From DATAEE01 sp036258175 (lineage in GTDB: Bacteria; Acidobacteriota; Vicinamibacteria; Vicinamibacterales; 2-12-FULL-66-21): 64,000 nt of DNA. The translations under genes were made by a program, and so were the position numbers. Shown here one piece after another: positions 36,221 to 43,232 of the stretch. The DNA is taken from positions 30,544-94,543 of the forward strand of contig DATAEE010000345.1 in assembly GCA_036258175.1 (NCBI GenBank), in the 5' to 3' direction. The notes beneath the pieces are model-generated. The model saw nothing but the letters and a program-made list of their open reading frames with translations, made no database searches and had not been told where the DNA came from. Each line of letters begins with the position of its first letter. Position 1 is the first letter of the stretch.

Positions 36221-37485
36221 GGACACTCGAGCGCAAGCATGTCGTCGATCGTCTGGCGGCGCCGGATGATGCGCCACGCGCCGCGCTCGACGAGCGCTTC
36301 CGGAGGCAAAAGCCGCCGGTTGTAATTGAACGCCATCGCCGAGCCGTACGCACCGGCATCGAGCACCGCGAGCAGGTCGCCGACGCGGGGCAGCGGCAAG
36401 CGGCGATCGGAGCCGAGCGTATCGCTCGATTCGCAAAGCGGGCCGACGACATCGACCGCAACCTCGGTTGCGCGGGATTCGTTGACGGCAAGGATCCGGT
36501 GGAACGCCCCGTAGAGCGCCGGCCGCAGCAGTTCGGTCATGCCGGCGTCGAGCACGACGAAATGCTTGTCGCCCGGTTGAGCCTTCACGTCCACGACCCG
36601 GGCGACCAGCGCGCCGGCGGGTCCGACGATCGCGCGGCCGGGTTCGATCACCAGAGGAAGGCCCGACGGCCGGATGCCATCGAGAATGGCCGTTGCATAG
36701 TCGTCGAAGGAAGGCGCAGGCACGCCGTTGTAGGAGATGCCCAACCCGCCCCCGAGGTCGAGGTACTCGATCGGTACTCCCGCCGCCTGCACCTCGCGCG
36801 CCAGAGCCGCAGCCGCGGCGGCGGCGCGTCGGATCGGGTCGAGCGACATCATCTGTGATCCGACGTGCAGGTGAAGCGCGACGACGCGGATGCTCGAGGA
36901 CCGCTTCGCGTCACGGAGAATTGGCGCCGCATCGTCGAGCGGGACGCCGAACTTGTTCCTCCGAAGGCCGGTCGAGATGTGCGGATGGCTGAGGGCGTCG
37001 ATGTCGGGATTCACTCGCAGCGCGACTCGCGCCTCTGTCCCGAGCGCCCGGGCGATTTCGTCAATGCGCGCGAGCTCGCCGGCCGATTCGGCGTTGATCG
37101 TCTTCACGCCGAGACCGACGGCGAGCTCCAGCTCCTCGCGGGTCTTGCCGACGCCAGTGAAGACGATCGCAGCCGGCGTGAACCCCGCGCGGCGGGCGAC
37201 TTCGATCTCACCGCCGGAGTTCGCGTCGGCTGCGCTGCCGAGATCGCGCAACAGGCGCGCGATCGCGAGCGTCGAATTGGCCTTCAGCGCGTAGTGGAGC
37301 GCATGCGGATAGCCAGCGAAGGCGGCGTCTATCGCACGGTAACGCGCCGTGATCGCCGCGGCGCTGTAGACGTAACATGGCGTGCCCGCCGATTCCGCGA
37401 CCGCGGAAAGGCTGACGCCGTCACACGACAGCTGATGGTCCAGGTAGGTGAACGCGGACACGTGCGAAACGGGGTATGCTATCAT
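36217..37485 (-). CDS. lysA: Diaminopimelate decarboxylase
   Basis: 422 residues. The alanine-racemase-like barrel has the PLP lysine in HYALKANST, and HLHVGSQMM, EYLDLGGGLGI and VIEPGRAIVGPAG are family motifs; CESSDTLG near the end contributes the active-site cysteine of the partner subunit. It makes lysine from meso-diaminopimelate. ATG 37485 gives MIAYPVSHVSAF; a GTG ten residues later is possible. Divergent from the ECF sigma gene with only 31 bases between starts. Confidence 0.93.
   Translation of the reverse strand: MIAYPVSHVSAFTYLDHQLSCDGVSLSAVAESAGTPCYVYSAAAITARYRAIDAAFAGYPHALHYALKANSTLAIARLLRDLGSAADANSGGEIEVARRAGFTPAAIVFTGVGKTREELELAVGLGVKTINAESAGELARIDEIARALGTEARVALRVNPDIDALSHPHISTGLRRNKFGVPLDDAAPILRDAKRSSSIRVVALHLHVGSQMMSLDPIRRAAAAAAALAREVQAAGVPIEYLDLGGGLGISYNGVPAPSFDDYATAILDGIRPSGLPLVIEPGRAIVGPAGALVARVVDVKAQPGDKHFVVLDAGMTELLRPALYGAFHRILAVNESRATEVAVDVVGPLCESSDTLGSDRRLPLPRVGDLLAVLDAGAYGSAMAFNYNRRLLPPEALVERGAWRIIRRRQTIDDMLALECP
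37477..37485 (+). promoter_or_regulatory. Extended -10 promoter, TGCTATCAT, for the second ECF sigma gene
   Basis: Third box in the window with the TGC extension. It overlaps the lysA start codon on the other strand, so transcription of the two genes could interfere. Confidence 0.4.
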
Positions 37486-37516
37486 TTTTTGTCGATCCCC
37501 TCCGCGTGCCAATCGC

Positions 37517-38173
37517 ATGTCCGTTGACTCACCGGCGCTGCAGCCGGCGACGCCCGACAGCCTCATTGAGCAGTGCCTGAGCGGCGACCAGGCCGCCTGG
37601 GAAGCGGTGGTCCGTCAGCACTGGCGTAAGGTGTTCAATGTCGCGTATAAGTTCGTCGGAAAACACGACGAGGCGGAGGATCTCGCGCAGGACATCTTCC
37701 TGAAGATCTTCAAAGCGCTCGACACGTTCGATCGGCGCGCGAACTTCCAGACCTGGATCATCAGCATCGCACGCAATTTGTGCATCGACCACTACCGGAG
37801 CGTGCGGAAGGAGCGTGAGACGATCGCACGGGAAGTGGACGCGGGAGAATTGACACCGGCATCCGGCGATGTCGGTCCGGACGGGGTACTCGAACAGAGC
37901 GACTTGCGGGCATTGCTGCAACGCGCGCTGGAAAAACTGCCCGTGTCGCTCCGGACGGCGGTCGTCCTGCGGGATTTGCAGGAGTTGTCGTATCAGGAAA
38001 TCGCGGACCGGCTGCGCCTGCCGGAGGGAACGGTGAAGTCGCGCATCAACCGGGGCCGTCTGGAGCTGGCGCGCCAGATTCGGCGGATCCAGGATCACTC
38101 GCCAGGCGGACGCTCCGCCGGCGCGCCGCGCCGCCCTCGCGGGCGCCGCGGCTCAACGAGGAAACACGCATGA
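37517..38173 (+). CDS. ECF-family RNA polymerase sigma factor (second)
   Basis: 218 residues. Region 2 has HWRKVFNVAYKFVGKHDEAED and LAQDIFLKIFKALDTF with ANFQTWIISIARNLCIDHYR; region 4 has EKLPVSLRTAVVLRDLQELSYQ and PEGTVKSRINRG. A 30-residue Arg/Gly/Pro-rich tail is unusual. No zinc-finger anti-sigma follows; instead a STAS protein overlaps its stop by four bases. ATG 37517 follows the promoter at 37477; an earlier ATG at 37448 would sit upstream of it. Confidence 0.92.
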   Translation: MSVDSPALQPATPDSLIEQCLSGDQAAWEAVVRQHWRKVFNVAYKFVGKHDEAEDLAQDIFLKIFKALDTFDRRANFQTWIISIARNLCIDHYRSVRKERETIAREVDAGELTPASGDVGPDGVLEQSDLRALLQRALEKLPVSLRTAVVLRDLQELSYQEIADRLRLPEGTVKSRINRGRLELARQIRRIQDHSPGGRSAGAPRRPRGRRGSTRKHA

Positions 38174-38511
38174 ACCTCAGCACCGAACACGCGCACGGCA
38201 TTGCGGTCGTCCGGGTCGGCGAATCGCGTCTGATGTATCCGCTGCTCTCCGACTTTTCGAGCGCGGTCACCACGCTCATCCACGCAGGCGAGCGCAAGCT
38301 GCTCATCGATCTCTCAGCGGTCGGCTACGTCGACAGCGCGACGATCGGGTGCCTGATGGACCTGTACCGGCAGGCCGCCGCCGCCGGCGGCACGCTGAAG
38401 CTCGCGGGCGTCCAGAAGCGCGTCGAGACGATGCTCACGATGACCGGCGCGCAGAACTTCATCGAGGTCCACCCGGACGAACCGAGCGCGGTCAAGAGCT
38501 TCGGGGCATAA
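38170..38511 (+). CDS. STAS-domain anti-anti-sigma-like protein
   Basis: 113 residues, a single STAS domain. The phosphorylation region is LIDLSAVGYVDSATIGCLMD, with Ser58 at the usual SpoIIAA/RsbV position. Such proteins are released or held by serine kinases that also bind sigma factors. No kinase or phosphatase gene lies nearby. Its ATG overlaps the sigma gene stop, and the small protein gene starts three bases after its stop. Confidence 0.88.
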   Translation: MNLSTEHAHGIAVVRVGESRLMYPLLSDFSSAVTTLIHAGERKLLIDLSAVGYVDSATIGCLMDLYRQAAAAGGTLKLAGVQKRVETMLTMTGAQNFIEVHPDEPSAVKSFGA

Positions 38512-38514
38512 ACC

Positions 38515-38784
38515 ATGCGCACGATTCGCACGACGACAGGCGCCGACATTCCGCTCGACGGCGATCTGCTGACGCTCATCGACGCGTTGTATCAACAGGT
38601 CACGGTTAAGCGCGCACTCAACCGGACCTTCGAGGACATGTCACGTGAAATCCAGCATGTCATCGGCCAACTGTCGCAGGAGGAGTTGAAGCAGTACTTC
38701 TCCGAGAGCCTCTTCCTCAATACCGTCTCGTACGAGAACGAGCGGCTGAGTGCCTACATGAGAAAGCTGACGGGTAAGAAGTAG
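38515..38784 (+). CDS. Conserved-looking small protein, unknown
   Basis: 89 residues, mostly helical and charged, no membrane segment or cysteines. The first twelve residues are polar strands (RTIRTTTGADIPLDG), then helices around QQVTVKRALNRTFEDMSREI and QEELKQYFSESLF. Position three bases after a STAS gene and 27 before a radical-SAM gene indicates an operon. I recognise no family; it might be a partner or regulator of the radical-SAM enzyme. Confidence 0.65.
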   Translation: MRTIRTTTGADIPLDGDLLTLIDALYQQVTVKRALNRTFEDMSREIQHVIGQLSQEELKQYFSESLFLNTVSYENERLSAYMRKLTGKK

Positions 38785-38811
38785 CCCGCCGGACAGTCAT
38801 CCGCTCATTCC

Positions 38812-40170
38812 ATGTCTCTGGTCTATCTGTCGACGCGATTTACGTGCTCCTGGCCGTGGAGCACGATGGTGATGCTGTGCGATGGGCGCATGGTGTGCGG
38901 GTGCGCCGATCCCTACGGCAAGCGTGTGCTCGGCGACGCAAAAACCGCGTCGGTGGCCGACATCTGGTCGGGCGAGACGATCGGCAGCCTCCGGCGGGAC
39001 ATCAACGCGGGCGGTTCGACGTTTTGCGGCGATTGTCCTTTGAAGTTGCCGCTGGGCAGGAACGACGCGCCGCCGCAGCGCAGCCTCGAGGTCGGGCCGC
39101 TCCCGTCGCGGCTGTACATCGAATGCACGGCCGCTTGCAACATCTCCTGCAATCAGGCCTGCTGTGCCCCGGAGACCGGCATTACGCGCACGCGAAATGC
39201 CGGCATGCTCGACTTCGAGTTGTTCCGCCGCGTCATCGACGAGGCGGGCCCTTCGCTCGTCCGCGTGGACTTCTTCAACTACGGCGAGGCGTTTCTGCAC
39301 AAGCGCGCGCTCGAGATGTGCGAGTACCTCAAGACGACGTTCCCGCAGATCTATCTGTACACGAGCACGAACGGCCTGGCCTTCAACGAGGATGGCGCCC
39401 GGCGCCTCATCCGCTCCGGGATTGACGAGGTCACGTTCTCACTCGACGGCGCGCGGCAGGAAACGTTCGTCATCTACCGTCAGCGCGGCGACTTCGACAA
39501 GGCGATCCGTAACCTGCGCGCGGCCGTGGATGAGAAACACGCGTCGGGCCGAGACGTCCCGTTCATCAACTGGCGTTACATCCTTTTCTCGCACAACGAC
39601 AGCGACGAGGAGATGAATCGCGCGCGGGAGATGGCTGCCGCGATCGGCGTCGACCGGCTGTGCTGGGAAATCACCGACCACCCCGAGAACATGTTCTCGA
39701 GGCGCTTCGCACCTGGCACGCCCGACTACGATCGCATCCGGCACGAGATTTGGGACAACAGCGGTCTCGGAAACGCGATTCCGGGCGCCACGCCGCGCGC
39801 GCGCATCGACGTGCGCACTCTGCTTCCGGGTCCGCTCCGGGCCCGGGCAGGTTCGTCACTGCGCGTCCGGACGCGCGTGCACAATCTGTCGACGCGCCCC
39901 TTCCCTGCGCAGGCGACGTACGGCAGACGCCTCGTCCGTCTCGGCGCGCAATTGTGCGATGCAAACGGCGCCGTGATCGAGCGCGACTACGCACGCGCCT
40001 GGCTGCCGGCATCGCTCGCGCCGAGCACGACCGCCAACGTCAGCATCGACGTTCCCGCTCCGTCTCAACCAGGACGCTACGCTCTCAAGTTCGACCTCGT
40101 GAGCGAAGGCATCGACTGGTTCGAACGCTCAGGTTCCGAGACGACCGTGAAGGCCCTGCAAGTGCGCTAG
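38812..40170 (+). CDS. Radical-SAM/SPASM-like protein with C-terminal beta-sandwich domain
   Basis: 452 residues. The N-terminal cysteine cluster (Cys12, 22, 29, 31 and CGDC at 72-75) looks like an auxiliary SPASM-type iron-sulphur site placed before, not after, the barrel. The radical-SAM motif is a variant C-x3-C-x3-C (CTAACNISC) with further cysteines CC just after, not the usual Cx3Cx2C. The barrel covers about 100-310, with FFNYGEAFLH and YTSTNGL. Residues 345-452 form an Ig-like beta-sandwich (RVRTRVHNLSTRPF; GRYALKFDLVSEGIDWF) seen in some glycosyltransferases. Substrate unknown. Confidence 0.8.
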   Translation: MSLVYLSTRFTCSWPWSTMVMLCDGRMVCGCADPYGKRVLGDAKTASVADIWSGETIGSLRRDINAGGSTFCGDCPLKLPLGRNDAPPQRSLEVGPLPSRLYIECTAACNISCNQACCAPETGITRTRNAGMLDFELFRRVIDEAGPSLVRVDFFNYGEAFLHKRALEMCEYLKTTFPQIYLYTSTNGLAFNEDGARRLIRSGIDEVTFSLDGARQETFVIYRQRGDFDKAIRNLRAAVDEKHASGRDVPFINWRYILFSHNDSDEEMNRAREMAAAIGVDRLCWEITDHPENMFSRRFAPGTPDYDRIRHEIWDNSGLGNAIPGATPRARIDVRTLLPGPLRARAGSSLRVRTRVHNLSTRPFPAQATYGRRLVRLGAQLCDANGAVIERDYARAWLPASLAPSTTANVSIDVPAPSQPGRYALKFDLVSEGIDWFERSGSETTVKALQVR

Positions 40171-40176
40171 CCGCAG

Positions 40177-40545
40177 ATGAGCGCAGAGCCGTTCAAACCG
40201 GCGCCGGTCAAACCCAATATTTCTTTCGAAGCCTTCGAAAAGATCGATGTGCGCGTCGGCACGATTCTCACCGTGTCCGACGTTCCAGGATCAGACCACC
40301 TTGTCGCCCTCCGCGTGGACTTTGGCGATCATCAGCGAACGATCGTCGCAGGGCTCAAGCAGGAGCGCGCGCGTCCGGCCGAAATCGAAGGCCGTCAGGC
40401 GCTCTTCGTCGTCAACATCGAGCCACGGCGCTTGAAAGGCGTGATGTCCGAGGGGATGTTATTCGATCTGGGTTACGCCGATGGAGTGACGCCCGTGCTC
40501 GCCTGCCCCGAGCGGCCCGTGCCGAACGGGACCAGGGCTGGCTGA
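40177..40545 (+). CDS. CsaA-like tRNA-binding (OB-fold) protein
   Basis: 122 residues of the MetRS-C/CsaA type: FEKIDVRVGTILTVSDVPGS at 14-33, DFGDHQRTIVAGLKQ in the middle and RLKGVMSEGMLFDLG near the end. These small dimers bind tRNA or act as export chaperones. Six bases separate it from the radical-SAM gene, so it may be co-transcribed, although functional linkage is not obvious. Confidence 0.85.
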   Translation: MSAEPFKPAPVKPNISFEAFEKIDVRVGTILTVSDVPGSDHLVALRVDFGDHQRTIVAGLKQERARPAEIEGRQALFVVNIEPRRLKGVMSEGMLFDLGYADGVTPVLACPERPVPNGTRAG

Positions 40546-40618
40546 CCCGACGCCGTTTTCGTTTTCAAGAAGACAAGCAACGCAATATTCGCGTTCGCCG
40601 TCCCGGAGGCAACAAGCC

Positions 40619-41337
40619 TCAGGTGGTATACAAGGTGATTAGCAGCAGGACGAATCGATAACCCAATACGATGGTCGCTACGGCCACAGTGAGCGCCACG
40701 ACTTTGAGAACTCGACTGGCGCCAATGGCGTCGTAAACCTTTCCCGTACGTGCAGATACACTCCACAAGCGAGCAGCAGGGCAATGGAGATCACGTGATC
40801 CAGTCTGTCGGAGCCAAATCCGACACCGCCGAACCACAGGTCAATAGGCGGAACCACTGTCGCAACGCAGAAGAGCAAGAGCAGGAACGCATACACGTGG
40901 AGCGAAAAGAGAGCATGGGCACCAAGCGTCGTCTGCATCGCCTCTAATCGATGCGATACCAACAATTCTGCGACGCGACTCCACGGTTGAGTGTGAAGAT
41001 GCGAGTCGATCGGCGTCGTAAAGACCTTCCCGCCTGTCAGCGATTCGGTTGCGAAGAACAGCGCGTTGGCGATCAGGAATAGCGGGACAGGTCCGACGTA
41101 TGGCTTCCGCTGTCCCTGCAGGTATGCCACCGTGAGAAAGCCCGGACGGCGGACCAAACATCGGAAGCTTCGAATGAGGCGGCCATCTAGATTGGTGAAC
41201 GCCTGGACAAGCTGATTGAAAATGCCACGAAGCGTGAGCTCGCGCTCGCGGAGCGGACGTTCGCCGCATCCCGGACAATAGGGCGTTGAGACCGTGGAAT
41301 TACAGGTGGGGCACGTCCACGGCTCGGTCTCGGTCAT
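40619..41337 (-). pseudogene. DUF3667-like membrane protein with a frameshift
   Basis: Residues 1-~200 read in one frame from ATG 41337: a zinc ribbon (CPTC...CPGCGERPL), then FNQLVQAFTNLDGRLIRSF and three or more membrane segments. Near 40740 the frame turns to ERFTTPLAPVEFSKS and stops at 40678. In the next frame GKVYDAIGASRVLKVV and a last helix ending FVLLLITLYTT continue to 40619. Shifting one base near 40735-40750 rebuilds a normal protein of about 239 residues. Either a real mutation or a base error at the GGGAAAGG run. Confidence 0.7.
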
Positions 41338-41548
41338 CGTTCCACTTCTGTCGAGCGGCATGGTGTCACGACATCTCATCGAGGGATAGGATGTTGCTAC
41401 GCAGCCGTTGGCTTCCTATTGGCGCTCCCCGAATCACTCCTGTATGAGATGGTTGTCGGCGCTGGAGCCGAGATCGTGGTCCAGGCGGCGTTCGCGCACT
41501 GGGCTCGGTTCTCCTGGCATTCGCAGTTTTTGATTTCAGGACGTCGAG

Positions 41549-42022
41549 ATGGATCGCTGTCAGGTTGCAGAGCAGGCACTGAGGCACCGCACGGCACTAC
41601 CGGTCGGAGCGCTTCTCGCATTCGCGGCGGGGCTGTTTGCCAGGGCCTCCGGGCTGGATCGTGATCGGGCTTTCTATCCGACCGTGGCGATTGTGATCGC
41701 GTCGTACTACTCTCTTTTTGCCGTCATGGGAGCATCAACGCGTGCGCTTGTTCTCGAGTCGCTGGTGGCTGGAGCTTTCGTTGCAGGAGCAATACTCGGT
41801 TTCCGGTCGTCGCTTTGGGTTGCTGTCATTGCGCTGGGTGCACACGGTGTTTTCGATCTTGCCCATGGCAACGTCATGTCCAATCCGGGGGTACCAAGGT
41901 GGTGGCCAGCGTTCTGTCTCACGTACGATGCCACGGCAGCAGGGTACCTGGCGTGGCTGCTCCCGAGCGGGCGTGTTCGTGCTGTTATCGAGAAGAGCAC
42001 GTTGACCGCACGGAATCCGTAG
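41549..42022 (+). CDS. Small membrane protein, unknown
   Basis: 157 residues with about five hydrophobic segments (18-35, 45-62, 67-85, 88-105, 122-140). ALGAHGVFDLAHGN contains a histidine-rich motif HGxFDxxH inside or beside a helix, and PRWWPAFCLTYD follows; together these suggest a small conserved family (DUF6010-like, uncertain). ATG 41549 has no strong ribosome site. The gene ends in an AATCCGTGG repeat cluster. Confidence 0.55.
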   Translation: MDRCQVAEQALRHRTALPVGALLAFAAGLFARASGLDRDRAFYPTVAIVIASYYSLFAVMGASTRALVLESLVAGAFVAGAILGFRSSLWVAVIALGAHGVFDLAHGNVMSNPGVPRWWPAFCLTYDATAAGYLAWLLPSGRVRAVIEKSTLTARNP

Positions 42023-42116
42023 AATCCGTGGCCAAGAAAGAGAGAATCCGCGAAATCCGTGGTTCGAAAGATCCGCGGAATCCGTGGCTCGTGAGGGACC
42101 GGGGAATCCGTGGTCT
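42011..42116. repeat. AATCCGTGG direct-repeat cluster
   Basis: Within ~105 bases, AATCCGTGG occurs four times (near 42022, 42054, 42078 and 42105), with further variants AATCCGTAG and AATCCGCGA. The cluster fills the gap between the membrane protein stop and the end of lpxC. Similar AATCCGCGGAATCCGTGG strings recur between genes in several bacterial phyla (recalled, not checked). Confidence 0.7.
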
Positions 42117-43032
42117 AGTTGGCGACCTGCGCGATACCCTTGACCGGCGTTGCAACCGGAACGTCCGCGACCGCCGGCTCCGCCGGCGATTCGACCAGGC
42201 GCCAGGCATCAGGCTCAGACAGGATCTTCGCCGCGAACGCGGTGTGGAGCGCGTGCCCGCCGCGATGAGCGACCACGTGGCCTACGATCGGGTATCCAAC
42301 GAGTGCCAAGTCCCCGAGGACGTCGAGAATCTTGTGGCGAACGAACTCATCGTCGAACCGCAGCGCGTTGTTCAGCACGCCCGTGTCGCCGAGGACGATG
42401 GCGTTGTCGAGCGAGCCGCCGAGCGCAAGGCCACGCTGACGCAGCATCTCGACTTCCTTCAGGAAGCCGAACGTGCGCGCGGGCGCGATGTCCTCGATGA
42501 ACGACTCCTCGCTGATGCGCATCGTTCGGGACTGATGCCGCAGCAGCGGGTGATCGAAGCTGATGCTGTAGGTAATCTTCAGATTGTCCGACGGATACAA
42601 GGCGATGCGCTTGTCACCTTGCGACAGCGCAATCGGCCGCAGGATCTTCAGATACTTCCGCGGCACCGTCAGCCGCTTCACACCTGCTTCCTGCACCAGG
42701 TACACGAACGGCGCCGCGCTGCCGTCCATGATGGGAACCTCGGGATAGTTCAACTCGATACGAACATTGTCGACGCCGAGCGTCGCGAGCGTCGCGAGCA
42801 GATGCTCGACCGTCTCGACGGAAGCAGTCTCACGGGACAGTGCAGTGGCGTACTGAATGCCAGCCAGGTGATTGACCGTTGCGGGGATTTCGACCCCCCC
42901 AAGGTCAGTGCGGACGAAACGAATTCCGTGATCCGCGGGGGCCGGTTTCAGCGAAAGAGTGACCTTATTGCCGGAATGCAGACCGATACCCGCGCATTGA
43001 GTCGGTCGCCGAAGGGTCCGCTGCACTGTCAT
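42115..43032 (-). CDS. lpxC: UDP-3-O-acyl-N-acetylglucosamine deacetylase
   Basis: 305 residues. It starts VQRTLRRPTQCAGIGLHSG, has the zinc-ligand region ETVEHLLATLATLGVDN, and the second ligand set HKILDVLGDLALVG with VAHRGGHALHTAF near the end. It performs the committed step of lipid A synthesis, so the organism makes lipopolysaccharide. A 20-residue Pro/Val-rich tail (AEPAVADVPVATPV) is an extension. Upstream 85 bases lies the shared motif at 43118-43132. Confidence 0.95.
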   Translation of the reverse strand: MTVQRTLRRPTQCAGIGLHSGNKVTLSLKPAPADHGIRFVRTDLGGVEIPATVNHLAGIQYATALSRETASVETVEHLLATLATLGVDNVRIELNYPEVPIMDGSAAPFVYLVQEAGVKRLTVPRKYLKILRPIALSQGDKRIALYPSDNLKITYSISFDHPLLRHQSRTMRISEESFIEDIAPARTFGFLKEVEMLRQRGLALGGSLDNAIVLGDTGVLNNALRFDDEFVRHKILDVLGDLALVGYPIVGHVVAHRGGHALHTAFAAKILSEPDAWRLVESPAEPAVADVPVATPVKGIAQVAN

Positions 43033-43117
43033 GACTGCTCAGGTCGGGGAGGCGGATGCTGTTTGAGCAAAGGAACTGCCACCTGGAACAGTGGCATCGT
43101 TTTGCATGTAAACAGTT

Positions 43118-43132
43118 TAAAATCAGCTACTT
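43118..43132 (-). promoter_or_regulatory. Shared motif TAAAATCAGCTACTT upstream of lpxC
   Basis: Identical on all 15 bases to 58396-58410, in the same orientation relative to the downstream gene, and similar to 62156-62173. About 85 bases before lpxC. The flank toward lpxC, with GCAAAA on the minus strand, also resembles the second site. Likely a promoter element or operator. Confidence 0.45.
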
Positions 43133-43177
43133 CAGGCCAGATAGTCATCCTGCGGTTGGGCTCTGGTAAGGCGCAAT

Positions 43178-43195
43178 TGTGGCTAGCCAGCCACA
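43178..43195 (-). terminator. Hairpin after uvrA
   Basis: Stem TGTGGCT/AGCCACA with an AGCC loop, about 40 bases beyond the uvrA stop. It lacks a clear T-run. A second inverted repeat, TGCCAC/GTGGCA, lies at 43078-43096 in the same gap. Confidence 0.35.
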
Positions 43196-43232
43196 GCGCC
43201 ACCTACGAAAACTGTGGTTTTTGTAATACACG

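Noticed and set aside
42115..43232. Riboswitch upstream of lpxC
   Set aside because: Only short inverted repeats are present and no conserved riboswitch core is recognisable.
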